DNA of 64,000 bases from Candidatus Thiodictyon syntrophicum (GCF_002813775.1 NZ_CP020370.1:372001-436000); one strand, 5' to 3'; shown: positions 28,809-38,360, counted from the first letter of the stretch. The notes: a model not told the origin generated them from the letters alone. Numbers and translations are program-made.

Positions 28809-30538
28809 GTCAGTTCCCCCTGGTGAAAGGCCGCCTCGATGATGTCCATCCCCGCGGACTCGAAGGTCGTCCACAGGGCGGACCGCAAGTGTTCGCCGGC
28901 CGCGGCGAGGGCCAGCGGTAAGTGCACGCCCTTGACCCGCAGCAAACCCCAGCCCTGGGTGAGCATGGGGCAGCCCGGTACCGCCCCCGCGGGCCTGCCG
29001 GACAGGGTGCCCGCCAGCATGGCAATGTCGAAGAGGTCGGCGCCGAGATCCCCGCGCAGGTACTCCTGCACCGAGCGGATGCGCTCGCGCAGGCCGGCGT
29101 CCGAGTAGGCGTAGGCGGCATAGAGTCCCAGGCTGGGGTCGATGCACTTCAAATAACGGATCTCGTCCGCCATGGCGGCGGCCCGGTCCCGGTCCAACTG
29201 GAAGACGCCCAGACCGGCGGCGGCGGCGACCACTGCGCGCAGGCGCTCCAGGCGCGGGCGCTGCTGTTGATAATCGGCCCAGCGCCAGTTGTTGTCCGCG
29301 GGGACATAGCTCAGGCTCATGACGCGCCCGCCATCGACGACCAGGCTCCCGACGAACCCGTTCAGCGTCGCGAGCAGGGTCCCGCTCCCATCGGCGAAGC
29401 GCAGGATCAGGCTGCCCGTCGGCCGCGCGCCGGGGTGGACCCGCACCAGTGCGGGAGCGCCTGGGCCGCCCGGGGTCACCACCTCGGCGCCGACACCGAT
29501 CCCGTGGACTGCTGCGACCTCGGCCCCGACGACGGCGAAACCGGTTTGGGTCTCGAAGTGGCCCGGCGCGTCCGCGCGTTCAATCACCGCGAGCGAGGCG
29601 TCGAATGCGGAACGCGCCGGCGTGTCCTGCATTGCGATGGAGAAAGACGCGGCCGCCGGTCCGTTCTCCGCGCTGCGGCGCAGTTCAAAGCGCGCCACGT
29701 CGGTGACGCTCAATACCGTCGGCATCGGCGGCGCGGCTAAGCCCCTGGCGGCGGCGCTGCGGCGCGGCGCCACGCGGCCCAAATAGCATGCTTCACCGGA
29801 CTCCACGATTGACTGCGGCAACTGTCGAAGCCGGATCGCCTTGTCCTGGGCGAGCTGGTTCACCTCGCGCCTGAGGTAGGCCTTGAGGCCGCGGTTCGGT
29901 ACGACCCGGACGGTCTTGCCCTCGACCGACAGGGTCCGGATCATGTCCGGGTCCGGCTGCTGGAAGGCCTTGAGGAAGCAGGTGGTGTAGATGCCTTCAA
30001 ATTGCCCGGCGCTGTCCGGCAGCGGCATCTCCAGGGCCGGATCGCCGGGCAGGGTGGCAAGAAACCGGTCGACCTCGACCTCGACGCCCGCGGCGGCCCC
30101 TTGATTGGGAAAGATCAGGCTGCCCCGGACCCGGTCGGCCCTGAGATCCTGCGGTACGGAGCGGCAGGCATCGGAGATGAAGACGACGCTGGGGATGCCG
30201 CACTCGCGGGCCAGCAGGGCGCTTTCGGCGAGGCTGACCGCCTGATTGGGGTCAGCGGGCGCGCCGGACAGCATCCAGTGCTCGGAGCCGTTGTTGAGGA
30301 AGCCGTGGCCGGAGAAATAGACGACCAATTGCTCCAGGGTCCCCTGGTCGACCAGTTCGGCGATCTTCTGAAAAAGGTCCGCTGCGGTGACGGGGCCTCG
30401 GGTATCGAGACACTTCTCGACGTGAAAGCCCTCCCGGCGGAGCCAATCGCCCACCTTGACGGCCCCTGTCACGGCCGCGGCGAGTACCGGCAGGTTGCCG
30501 GTCCTGTTGACACCAATGACGATGGCGGCCTTGTTCAT
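28805..30538 (-). CDS. Caspase-like (peptidase C14) protein with a large C-terminal extension (577 aa)
   Basis: The N-terminal caspase fold starts MNKAAIVIGVNRTG. The catalytic His is in VVYFSGHGFLNNG (H78) and the catalytic Cys in VVFISDACRSVPQ (C125), so the dyad is intact. Residues about 300-430 form a beta-rich part, and 450-577 a helical domain (DPSLGLYAAYAYSDAGLRER, CPMLTQGWGLLRVKG) that I do not recognise by name. The ATG at 30538 has a GGGGAG ribosome site. Bacterial caspases act as effectors in several defence systems. Coupling to a hydrolase suggests a two-component effector, which is inference. Confidence 0.88.
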   Translation of the reverse strand: MNKAAIVIGVNRTGNLPVLAAAVTGAVKVGDWLRREGFHVEKCLDTRGPVTAADLFQKIAELVDQGTLEQLVVYFSGHGFLNNGSEHWMLSGAPADPNQAVSLAESALLARECGIPSVVFISDACRSVPQDLRADRVRGSLIFPNQGAAAGVEVEVDRFLATLPGDPALEMPLPDSAGQFEGIYTTCFLKAFQQPDPDMIRTLSVEGKTVRVVPNRGLKAYLRREVNQLAQDKAIRLRQLPQSIVESGEACYLGRVAPRRSAAARGLAAPPMPTVLSVTDVARFELRRSAENGPAAASFSIAMQDTPARSAFDASLAVIERADAPGHFETQTGFAVVGAEVAAVHGIGVGAEVVTPGGPGAPALVRVHPGARPTGSLILRFADGSGTLLATLNGFVGSLVVDGGRVMSLSYVPADNNWRWADYQQQRPRLERLRAVVAAAAGLGVFQLDRDRAAAMADEIRYLKCIDPSLGLYAAYAYSDAGLRERIRSVQEYLRGDLGADLFDIAMLAGTLSGRPAGAVPGCPMLTQGWGLLRVKGVHLPLALAAAGEHLRSALWTTFESAGMDIIEAAFHQGELT

Positions 30539-30701
30539 GCTGCTCACTCCCCTTGTCCGTTTAGATGCTGGCACAAGTGCGTGACGGCGCCGCGCCCCGC
30601 CGGGCTCAGCCGCCGTCGGGAGACCGCCGCCAAGGTTGAAACCTCGGACTCCTGATCCTCTGCAAACCGCGGCTACTTGTCGAATACCCGCGGCCGAACC
30701 C

Positions 30702-31886
30702 TCAATCCAGGCTGACCTGCACCTGCGCCGCGACCCGCAGTGCCTTGGCCTTGGCCTCTTCGATGTCCGCCCCGCGGGCCAGGGCGACCCCCATCCGCCG
30801 CCGTCCGCGGACCTCGGGCTTGCCGAAGAGGCGCAGGTCCGTCCCCGGTTCAGCCAGGGCGGCGGCGAGGTTGCCGAAACGCGGCCGGTCGGACTCGCCC
30901 TCGACCAGGATCGCGGCGGAGGCGGCGGGGCCGAGCTGGCGGATCGCCGGGATCGGCAGGCCCAGGATGGCGCGGGCGTGCAGCGCGAATTCGGACAGGT
31001 CCTGGGAGATCAGCGTGACCATGCCGGTGTCGTGGGGGCGCGGCGAGACCTCGCTGAAGATGACCTCCTCGCCGCGCACGAACAGCTCCACGCCGAAGAT
31101 GCCGCGCCCGCCCAGGGCCTGCGTCACCTGACCGGCAATCTCCCGGGCGCGCGCCAGGGCGGCGTCGGTCATGGGCTGGGGCTGCCAGGATTCGCGATAG
31201 TCGCCGTCCTCCTGGCGGTGCCCGATGGGCTCGCAGAAGCTGGTGCCGTCGCGGTGGCGCACCGTGAGCAGGGTGATCTCGTAGTCGAAGGGGATGAAGC
31301 CCTCGACGATGAGCCGCCCCGCGCCGCTGCGCCCGCCGCCCCGGGCATAGTCCCAGGCGTCGCCGATCTCCTCGGGGAAGCGGACCAGGCTCTGGCCCTT
31401 GCCGGAGGAGCTCATGATGGGCTTGACCACACAGGGCAGGCCGATGTCGGCGAGCGCGATGCCGAACTCCTCCGGGGTGTCGGCGAAGCGGTACGGGGAG
31501 GTGGGGATGCCCAGTTCCTCGGCCACCAGCCGGCGGATGCCCTCCCGGTTCATGGTCAGGCGCGCGGCGCGGGCGCTGGGGATCACGGTGAAGCCCTCGG
31601 ACTCCAGCGCGACCAGGGTATCGGTGGCGATCGCCTCGATCTCCGGGACCACATAGTCCGGGCGCTCCAGTTCGATCACCCGCCGCAGTTCGGCCCCGTC
31701 CAGCATGGAGAAGCTGTAGGCGCGATCGGCGACCTGCATGGCGGGGGCATGGGGGTAGCGGTCACAGGCGATGACCTCGACCCCGAGGCGTTTCAGTTCG
31801 ATGACGACTTCTTTGCCGAGTTCGCCGGCGCCGCACAGCAGGACCTTGACGGCGGTGGGGGTAAAGGGGGTTCCGATGGTGGGCAT
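30702..31886 (-). CDS. purT: Formate-dependent phosphoribosylglycinamide formyltransferase
   Basis: ATP-grasp enzyme that formylates GAR using formate, replacing folate-dependent Pur[21 protein letters not shown] opens the N-domain. [19 protein letters not shown] is the ATP-grasp loop, and [20 protein letters not shown] with [14 protein letters not shown] are PurT signatures. 394 aa, full length. Confidence 0.96.
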   Translation of the reverse strand: MPTIGTPFTPTAVKVLLCGAGELGKEVVIELKRLGVEVIACDRYPHAPAMQVADRAYSFSMLDGAELRRVIELERPDYVVPEIEAIATDTLVALESEGFTVIPSARAARLTMNREGIRRLVAEELGIPTSPYRFADTPEEFGIALADIGLPCVVKPIMSSSGKGQSLVRFPEEIGDAWDYARGGGRSGAGRLIVEGFIPFDYEITLLTVRHRDGTSFCEPIGHRQEDGDYRESWQPQPMTDAALARAREIAGQVTQALGGRGIFGVELFVRGEEVIFSEVSPRPHDTGMVTLISQDLSEFALHARAILGLPIPAIRQLGPAASAAILVEGESDRPRFGNLAAALAEPGTDLRLFGKPEVRGRRRMGVALARGADIEEAKAKALRVAAQVQVSLD

Positions 31887-31959
31887 GGGGGCTGTTCTCT
31901 AAGTCATTCGGGGTGTTGCGTGGCCGGCTTCGGACGCTTGCACCGCCCGGCGGCGCGGC

Positions 31960-32241
31960 TCAATCCAACCGATACTGCTTCTCCACCGCCTCCTGGATTT
32001 CCCAGGTGCAGGCGAGCCCGGCCGGGAAGCGGATCAGGTCGCCGCGGGTGAAGGCCTGGGGTGTGCCGCCCTCGGGGGTGACCAGGAAGCGGCCGCGCAG
32101 GACATAGCAGGTCTCGGTCCTCGTATAGCGCCAGGGCAGGACGCCCGGCTCCCCGCGCCAGAGCGGCCAGCCGTCGACCCCGATCACCTCCAGTTTGGCA
32201 GGCGATGGCTTATGTTCCACCAGGATTTCCAGGTCGTCCAC
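31960..32241 (-). CDS. Small cupin-domain protein (93 aa)
   Basis: Single cupin fold of the DUF861-like type: WRYTRTETCYVLRGRFLVTP, then FTRGDLIRFPAGLACTWEI. The usual metal-ligand set is partly replaced; Glu and Cys occupy positions often held by His in metal cupins. It lies 73 bp upstream of purT on the same strand. Specific role unknown. Confidence 0.85.
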   Translation of the reverse strand: MDDLEILVEHKPSPAKLEVIGVDGWPLWRGEPGVLPWRYTRTETCYVLRGRFLVTPEGGTPQAFTRGDLIRFPAGLACTWEIQEAVEKQYRLD

Positions 32242-32475
32242 TGCATGTTTCTCCAGGCTTGCGGGGTGCGGGCCCTTGATTGTGACGATGCCGCCGCGAC
32301 TTTGCCACTTTCCGCCCCTGCCGGTCGCTCCCTGTGCCCCCTGAGCGGTGTGTCTGGCGCCCGGCCGGCAGTGGAGCCTGAGCCGCGGTGCCCCGATCCC
32401 GCGCGCACGGGCGCAAGGCCGGTCAGCGCGCGGACCTTAAGCAAGAATAGCGGCTCGAGGGGCCAGGACCGACTG

Positions 32476-32758
32476 ATGTCTGAGCGCTGGTTTTTTGGCC
32501 TGTGGCCGGACCCGGCGACAGCACAGGCCCTGGCGGCACAGGCCAGGCCGCTGATCCCGCACGGCGTCCGCGCCGCCCATCCGCTGGATCTGCACCTGAC
32601 GCTGCATTTCCTCGCGCAGGTTTCGCGTTACTGCGTCGTTGGATTGGGGTCTGACGGTGGAGTGGGAGGCCCGGGAGTTCGTCCTCGCTCGCGGGCGCGA
32701 CGGACAGGTCCCGCGCTATGCGGCGGCGCACCGCTGGTCGCTCGGGGCTGGGCCCTGA
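32476..32758 (+). pseudogene. thpR: RNA 2',3'-cyclic phosphodiesterase ThpR with an internal deletion
   Basis: The N-terminal part MSERWFFGLWPDPATAQALA, ending DLHLTLHFL, holds the first HxTL catalytic motif. After about 50 residues the sequence jumps, in another frame, to a ThpR-like C-terminus (VEWEAREFVLARGRDGQ, then YAAAHRWSLGAGP, stop 32756-32758). The second HxT motif and about 90 residues are missing. The normal length is about 180 aa, so this is a deletion pseudogene. Confidence 0.75.
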
Positions 32759-32907
32759 GGGCCATGATTTCACCCAAATCTCAAGCCAGGAACATGACCA
32801 GGTAAACCAGCCCTGGTGGTTGTAAACCGGCCGCGTGCCTCCCATTGAGGACCTGTGCAAACAGTCTCTCGTCCCATCCAGGCCGACCTCAGGGGTAACC
32901 AGCGCGT

Positions 32908-34002
32908 ATGACCGCCGACCGGAATCAAGACTTGCAGGGCGAACTGACCGAGCGCGTGCGCGCCGCGGCTGACGCTGGCCGCCCCCTGGCGCTGCGCGGC
33001 GCCGACACCAAGACCTTCCTCGGTCGGGTGACGACGGGCGAACCCCTGGCACTGTGCGGGCACGCCGGGATCATCGACTATCAGCCCAAGGAGCTGGTCA
33101 TCACCGCCCGCGGCGGGACCAGGCTCGATACCATCGAGGCCGTGCTCGCCGCGGCGGGCCAGCAACTCCCCTTCGAGCCGCCGCGCCTGGGGGCCGGCGC
33201 CACCCTGGGCGGCACCATCGCCTGCGGACTCTCCGGGCCCGCCCGCCCCTACGCCGGTTCCGCCCGGGACCTGGTGCTGGGCGCCCGGGTACTGACCGGC
33301 CGGGCCGAGGTCCTGCGCTTCGGCGGCGAGGTGATGAAGAACGTCGCCGGCTTCGACTGCTCCCGCCTCATGGTCGGGGCCTATGGCACGCTCGGGGTGC
33401 TCCTGGACCTGAGCCTCAAGGTCATGCCCATCCCGCCCTGCACGGCGACCCTGGTGCAGGGGTGCGACCAGGCGCAGGCCCTGGACCTGATGAACCGCTG
33501 GGCTGCCAGACCCTTGCCCATCACCGCCACTTGCTGGGCGGACAGCGGCGACGGCGGGCGCCTCTGGGTGCGACTGGCCGGCGCCGCGCAGGGGGTTCGG
33601 GCGGCGTGCTCCGTCATCGGCGGCGAGCCCCTGCCGGACGCGGACGCCACGGCCTTCTGGGCCGGACAGGTCCGCGAGCAGCAGCACGGATTCTTCGGTG
33701 GGGACCTGCCCCTGTGGCGGATCGGCCTCCCCCGGGCCATTCCATCGCTGGACCTGCCGGGCCCCCAACTCCTGGAGTGGAACGGCACCCAGCGCTGGCT
33801 GCGCAGCGCCGCCCCGCCCGCCGTCATCCGCGCCCTGGTCACCCCCGTTGGCGGACACGCCACCCTGTTTCGGGGTGGCGAGCGCACCGGCGCGGTCTTC
33901 CAACCCCTGCCGGAGCCGCTGATGGCACTGCACCGCAACCTCAAACACGCCTTCGACCCCCAGGGTATCTTGAACCCCGGGCGGCTGTACCCGGAGCTTT
34001 GA
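32908..34002 (+). CDS. glcE: Glycolate oxidase FAD-binding subunit GlcE
   Basis: FAD-binding type 4 protein, 364 aa, slightly above E. coli GlcE. The PCMH fold is recognisable at ALRGADTKTF, GARLGAGATLGGTIACGLSG-like LGAGATLGGTIACGLSGPAR, and GGEVMKNVAGFDCSRLMVGA (FAD isoalloxazine contact). It works with GlcD and GlcF in a membrane-linked complex oxidising glycolate to glyoxylate. glcD is not in the window; the sequence upstream is the deleted thpR. Confidence 0.93.
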   Translation: MTADRNQDLQGELTERVRAAADAGRPLALRGADTKTFLGRVTTGEPLALCGHAGIIDYQPKELVITARGGTRLDTIEAVLAAAGQQLPFEPPRLGAGATLGGTIACGLSGPARPYAGSARDLVLGARVLTGRAEVLRFGGEVMKNVAGFDCSRLMVGAYGTLGVLLDLSLKVMPIPPCTATLVQGCDQAQALDLMNRWAARPLPITATCWADSGDGGRLWVRLAGAAQGVRAACSVIGGEPLPDADATAFWAGQVREQQHGFFGGDLPLWRIGLPRAIPSLDLPGPQLLEWNGTQRWLRSAAPPAVIRALVTPVGGHATLFRGGERTGAVFQPLPEPLMALHRNLKHAFDPQGILNPGRLYPEL

Positions 34003-34003
34003 C

Positions 34004-35215
34004 GTGCAGACCCAGATACTTGCGCAGTTCCTCGCCACCCCCGCGGGCCGCGAGGCGGACGCCATCCTGCGCAGCTGTGTGCATTGCGGCTTCTGCACCG
34101 CCACCTGCCCCACCTACCAACTGCTGGGCGATGAACTGGACGGGCCGCGCGGTCGCATCTACCAGATCAAGCAGGTCCTGGAGGGTCAGACCCCGACCCG
34201 CATCACCCAGGGGCACCTCGACCGCTGCCTGGGCTGCCGATCCTGCGAGACCACCTGCCCATCCGGCGTGCGCTATGCCCGCCTGGCCGACATCGGCCGG
34301 CACCTGGTGGACGAGCGCGTCGCCCGCCCCTGGACGCAAAGGCTGCTGCGCACCGCCCTGGTCGGCCTGGTGCCCCACCCGGCGCGCCTCGCCCCGCTGG
34401 TGCGGCTCGGTCGTTTGGTCCGGCCGCTGCTCCCCGCCGCGCTCGCCGCCAAGGTCCCGCGGCCCCGTCCCGCCGGGGACTGGCCGGCGCCCCAGGGCCG
34501 CCGTCGCGTCCTGGCCCTGGCCGGTTGTGTTCAGGCCATCGCCACCCCGCTCACCAACGCCGCCGCCGCCCGCGTCCTGGACCGCCTCGGCCTGGACCTG
34601 ATCGAGGCCCCCCAGGCCGGCTGCTGCGGGGCCCTGGCCTATCACCTCGGGGCCCAGGCCCAGGGTCTGGACGCCATGCGCCGCAATATCGACGCCTGGT
34701 GGCCCGCGATCGAGTCCGGCTGCGAGGCCATCCTGATCACCGCCAGCGCCTGCGCCGCCACGGTCAAGGACTACGGCGATCTGCTGCGGGACGACCCCGC
34801 CTATGCTGAGCGCGCCGCCCGGGTCGCGTCCCTGGCCCGCGACCCCACCGAGTGGCTGTCCGCGGCGGACCTAAGCCCGCTGGGCACCCCCGGCCGCGGC
34901 CGACGCATCGCCTTCCACGCCCCCTGCAGCCTCCAGCACGGCCAGCAGATCAAGGGCCTGGCGGAGTCCATCCTCACCCGGCTCGGCTTCGTCCTGACCC
35001 CGGTCCCCGACCCCCATCTGTGCTGCGGCTCCGCCGGCACCTACTCACTCACCCAGCCCGTGTTGTCCCGGCAATTGCAGGCCAACAAGGTCGCCGCGTT
35101 GGAGTCCGGCGCCCCGGAACTGATCGCCACCGCCAATATCGGATGCCAACTGCACCTGGAGGCCGGGAGCCGGTTGCCGGTGGTTCATTGGCTGGAATTG
35201 CTGGATGGGGGCTAA
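34004..35215 (+). CDS. glcF: Glycolate oxidase iron-sulfur subunit GlcF
   Basis: Two ferredoxin-type 4Fe-4S motifs (CVHCGFCTATCPTY and CLGCRSCETTCPSG) precede two CCG domains (AGCCGALAYHLG and HLCCGSAGTYSLTQP). 403 aa. The start is GTG 34004, one base after the glcE stop codon, so the two are coupled. It passes electrons from the flavin subunits to the quinone pool. Confidence 0.94.
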   Translation: MQTQILAQFLATPAGREADAILRSCVHCGFCTATCPTYQLLGDELDGPRGRIYQIKQVLEGQTPTRITQGHLDRCLGCRSCETTCPSGVRYARLADIGRHLVDERVARPWTQRLLRTALVGLVPHPARLAPLVRLGRLVRPLLPAALAAKVPRPRPAGDWPAPQGRRRVLALAGCVQAIATPLTNAAAARVLDRLGLDLIEAPQAGCCGALAYHLGAQAQGLDAMRRNIDAWWPAIESGCEAILITASACAATVKDYGDLLRDDPAYAERAARVASLARDPTEWLSAADLSPLGTPGRGRRIAFHAPCSLQHGQQIKGLAESILTRLGFVLTPVPDPHLCCGSAGTYSLTQPVLSRQLQANKVAALESGAPELIATANIGCQLHLEAGSRLPVVHWLELLDGG

Positions 35216-35227
35216 TATGGCGCGGGC

Positions 35228-35362
35228 GGCCTCGATCATCGTTCCGGCCACTTCGGTCACGACGAGGTCGCTGGTCCGCACAGCGGACCCTACGGGCGCG
35301 GCGCCTTCCCGTAGGGTCCGCTGTGCGGACCGTGCGCGCCGGCCGGAACGATGATCAAGGCC
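35228..35362. mobile_element. 135-bp MITE with 8-bp target duplication
   Basis: The terminal inverted repeats start GGCCTCGATCATCGTTCCGG, and the right end is their complement with one change (ATGATCAAGGCC). A perfect 8-bp direct repeat GCGCGGGC flanks it (35220-35227 and 35363-35370). The interior is a GC-rich dyad (GGTCCGC...GCGGACC) with no coding capacity. Its ends match those of the transposase-bearing element at 43809-45766, which also makes 8-bp duplications, so that transposase probably mobilises it. Downstream to 35561 no gene is seen. Confidence 0.88.
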
Positions 35363-35561
35363 GCGCGGGCGATGCCGCGTCGCACCCGGCTGCCGATTCG
35401 ATTAAGCGATGAATTTGTCCTGGGAAGCGTGACCGCCGCTCCGGATTCATTGGATGCCATCCGGCGCATCAATGCCAATCGGAACTGCGCGGACCTAACG
35501 GTGGGCAGGTGGGTGATTTATCGTGGCACGTCCCCTACTTCACTCGGAATGGCGACGCCTG

Positions 35562-36173
35562 TCAAAACAGCACGGCGAGTTGCACCGAGCATCCCGGCAG
35601 CCCTGGCAGGGCGATTGGGGCCTGAAGATCGATGGGACCGTGGTCCCGGTAGGTACCGCCCTCCGGTCGACTGAACCGCAGCACCTTGCGGTGTGCGATG
35701 TCGACCACCCAGACCTCGGGGATGCCCTGCCGGGCATAGAGTGGGACCTTCACATGCAGATCGTAATGCAGCGTGCTGTCGGCCACCTCGATCAGCAGCA
35801 GGACGTCGGCAGCCTCGGGGTGCGAGTGGGCGTAAAAGTCCGGGCGTGGGCGCAGGAGGGCGATGTCGGGTTGGGGCTCGGAACGGGGGCGTAGTACCAC
35901 CGGGTCCTGAACCGCGACGATGGCGCGCTCGCCGACCGCTTGGGCCAGCAGTCGATTCAGGTGCTTGACCCCGCCCCCGTGGGGGCTGCCGATGGGTGGC
36001 ATGCTGACAATCTCTCCTTCGATCAGTTCGACCCGGTCGTCCTCGCGCAGGATGCCGGTTTCTCCCATGCGTTGGTAGTCATCGACGGTGAACAGCCAGT
36101 GGCGGGTCTGTGCTTGCGCGGTCGCGGGCATGATCGGAACCTGCGTAGATGTGCCGGTGCCAAGGGTAGGCAT
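35562..36173 (-). CDS. Uma2-family (DUF820) putative endonuclease
   Basis: PD-(D/E)XK-fold protein of the Uma2 family: FTVDDYQRMGETGILREDDR, VELIEGEIVSMPPIGSPHGG, PQPDIALLRPRPDFY and LLLIEVADSTLHYDLHVKVP (ExxxS...K motif), then YARQGIPEVWVVD. Start either ATG 36173 (203 aa) or 36131; the latter lacks a poorly conserved leader. The family is greatly expanded in cyanobacteria and Chromatiales. Its biological role is unknown. Confidence 0.88.
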   Translation of the reverse strand: MPTLGTGTSTQVPIMPATAQAQTRHWLFTVDDYQRMGETGILREDDRVELIEGEIVSMPPIGSPHGGGVKHLNRLLAQAVGERAIVAVQDPVVLRPRSEPQPDIALLRPRPDFYAHSHPEAADVLLLIEVADSTLHYDLHVKVPLYARQGIPEVWVVDIAHRKVLRFSRPEGGTYRDHGPIDLQAPIALPGLPGCSVQLAVLF

Positions 36174-36222
36174 CCAGCCGCCATCCTAGGACGGATGCTC
36201 GGGATCGGCAAGCGGATCAGAG

Positions 36223-36348
36223 TTGGAGCGGCCCTTGGAGGACGTGCGGTTCTCCCGGCCCAGGCGACAGCAGCGGTTACCGGCAGTGTTGACGCGCGAG
36301 GAGGTGCGGCGGTTGTGCGAGGCGATGGACGGGACTTTCGGTATGTCC
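36223..36348 (+). pseudogene. Fragment of a tyrosine recombinase/integron-type integrase
   Basis: About 40 codons read ERPLEDVRFSRPRRQQRLPA, then VLTREEVRRLCEAMDGTFG, which is the linker between the core-binding and catalytic domains of IntI/XerD-like recombinases. Both flanks are gone: there is no catalytic Arg or Tyr. It lies in the gap between the Uma2 and phosphate transporter genes. Confidence 0.6.
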
Positions 36349-36378
36349 AAGCCTCCGACCGCCCCGTCAATTCGCGAT

Positions 36379-37506
36379 TCAATCCAACCCAAACGCCTGC
36401 AGCACTTTCACCAATCCATAGGCAATGCCGCCAGCCGCCGGGATGGTCAGAAGCCAGGCCCATAGCATCCGCTCGACCACGGTCCAGCGCACGGCGGAGA
36501 AGCGCTTGGCGGCCCCCACCCCCATGATGGCGGCGGAGATGTTGTGGGTGGTGGAGACGGGGATGCCGAGGCTGGAGGCAATGGTGATGACGGTGGCGGC
36601 GGAGGTCTCGGCGGCGAAGCCGTGGATGGGGTGCAGGTGCACCAGCTTGTGGCCCAGGGTCTTGATGATCCGCCAGCCGCCCACCGCGGTCCCGGCGGCC
36701 ATGGTGACGGCGCAGGTGAGCTTGATCCAGAGGTCGATGTCGCCGTGGGCGAGCGCCGTTTCGCTCGGGCGCATCCAGTCGAGCCAGGTCGGCAGGGTGG
36801 CGAGGGTCCCGGCCTGGTGGGCCGAAACCAGCGCGAGGGCGATGATGCCCATGGTCTTCTGCGCGTCGTTGAGGCCGTGGGCCAGGCCCATGTAGCCCGC
36901 GGAGACGAGCTGCGCCTTGCCGAAGAAGGCGTTGCCCCAGCGGGGGCGGGCGATGCGCATGAGGACCCCGCCGCTGCGCGACATGGCCCAGAAGAGGGCG
37001 AACAGCACCCCCATCAACAGGTAACCGCCGACGAAGCCCGCGACCGGGCTGCTGACCATCGGTACCACCACCTTCCAGAGGATCCCGGCGCCTTTGTACC
37101 AGGGGTCGGTGGGCTGGGACCAGATCACGGCCCCCCATTGTCCATGGGCGGCGGCAATCGCGGCGCCGCACAGGCCGCCGATCAGGGCGTGGGAGGAGGA
37201 GGACGGCAGGCCCAGGTACCAGGTCACCAGGTTCCAGACGATGCCGCCGATCAGGGCGCAGATGATGACCTGGGAGGTGACCTCGACGACGCCCTGGTCC
37301 AGCAGTCCGGTGGCGATGGTCTTGGCCACGGCGGTGCCCCAGAGGGCCCCGATCAGGTTGGTGGTGGCGGCGAGTGCAACCGCCTGCATCGGCGCCAGCA
37401 CCTTGGTCGCGACCACCGTGGCGATGGAGTTGGCGGTGTCGTGGAAGCCGTTGATGTACTCGAAGACGAGGGCGGTGAGGACCACCGCGATGAGAAGCGT
37501 CAGCAC
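36379..37506 (-). CDS. pit: PiT-family inorganic phosphate transporter
   Basis: Polytopic membrane protein (375 aa) with the paired PiT signatures: EYINGFHDTANSIATVVATK near the N-terminus and GLAHGLNDAQKTMGIIALAL in the second half. About ten membrane segments are visible. It moves phosphate (as a metal-phosphate complex) with protons. The DUF47 gene directly upstream on the same strand is its usual partner. Confidence 0.94.
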   Translation of the reverse strand: MLTLLIAVVLTALVFEYINGFHDTANSIATVVATKVLAPMQAVALAATTNLIGALWGTAVAKTIATGLLDQGVVEVTSQVIICALIGGIVWNLVTWYLGLPSSSSHALIGGLCGAAIAAAHGQWGAVIWSQPTDPWYKGAGILWKVVVPMVSSPVAGFVGGYLLMGVLFALFWAMSRSGGVLMRIARPRWGNAFFGKAQLVSAGYMGLAHGLNDAQKTMGIIALALVSAHQAGTLATLPTWLDWMRPSETALAHGDIDLWIKLTCAVTMAAGTAVGGWRIIKTLGHKLVHLHPIHGFAAETSAATVITIASSLGIPVSTTHNISAAIMGVGAAKRFSAVRWTVVERMLWAWLLTIPAAGGIAYGLVKVLQAFGLD

Positions 37507-37516
37507 GGCGGCGTCC

Positions 37517-38143
37517 TCAACTGTTCTTCAGCGCGATCTGGTAGGCGACTGCCCCGGCCTCGCGGCAGCGGTCGATCGCCTTTTCCAGGATCTCGAAGAA
37601 CTCCTTGATCAGGAACATCTGCTGGCCCTCGTAGCGGCCGGAGTAGAGGTCGCGGTAGAGTTCCAGCATCAGCCGGTCGGCCTCGCTCTCGATCGAGCGC
37701 AGGCGGTCGTTCAAGACCCGCATCTTCTCCAGCTTCATGCGGCGCAGTTGCCGGACCATCTCGGCCACCACCAGGGCGGCCTGTTCGAGCATGGCGGCGC
37801 GGGGGGCAAAGTCGATCCCTTCCAGGAGCCGGGTGGCCAGTGTGTAGCGTTCGGCGAAGCGCTCCACCTGCTTGGGGATGCGCACCAGGGCGGAGCTCAG
37901 GGCCTCGATGTCCTCGCGCTCCAGCGCGGTGACGAAGCTGTTGACCAACTCCTCGTTGATCTTGTCGGCGATGGCGCGCTCGCGCTCGCGGGCGTGCCGG
38001 AAGGCGTCCAGCGCCGGGGCCTTGTCGTTGCTGCGCAGCATGACATACAGGGCCTTGGTGCTGTCGGCCGCGGCGGTCGCCGCCTGTTCGAGCAGCCCGA
38101 AGAACTGGTTGCCCTTGCCGAAGATCGTCTGGAGCGAAAACAT
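37517..38143 (-). CDS. DUF47/PhoU-like partner of Pit (208 aa)
   Basis: All-helical PhoU-like protein of the TIGR00153 type: NQFFGLLEQAATAAADSTKAL, then HARERERAIADKINEELVNS, and a final LIKEFFEILEKAIDRCREAG. ATG 38143 gives the family length. It is 10 bp upstream of pit and probably regulates transporter activity, as inferred for this pairing. Confidence 0.9.
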   Translation of the reverse strand: MFSLQTIFGKGNQFFGLLEQAATAAADSTKALYVMLRSNDKAPALDAFRHARERERAIADKINEELVNSFVTALEREDIEALSSALVRIPKQVERFAERYTLATRLLEGIDFAPRAAMLEQAALVVAEMVRQLRRMKLEKMRVLNDRLRSIESEADRLMLELYRDLYSGRYEGQQMFLIKEFFEILEKAIDRCREAGAVAYQIALKNS

Positions 38144-38360
38144 ACTGGCGCCTCGGAAGTCAATGGGGGCGGGGCCGCCCGGATGGGGGCCCACGGCCGG
38201 TGCGTGCGGGCGCTATGTTACAGTCCGGTTACACCGGTTGTCCTGCCGCCGGACACAATATCGGGAAGTTCCCGCGGCGGGGGGCGAGCGGCTTGGCTTG
38301 GCCGTTGGGCGGTGGTGAATTACACTTGAGGGATATTCGTAATTCAGGGTTCGGGCCACC

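Noticed and set aside
27852-28826. 324-codon plus-strand frame opposite the alpha/beta hydrolase
   Set aside because: Antisense shadow that begins inside a dispersed repeat.
30636-32051. 471-codon plus-strand frame opposite purT
   Set aside because: purT on the minus strand is unambiguous; this frame has no motif.
33054-34601. 515-codon plus-strand frame overlapping glcE and glcF
   Set aside because: It runs in a different frame across two well-conserved genes and is rich in Arg/Pro/Gly.
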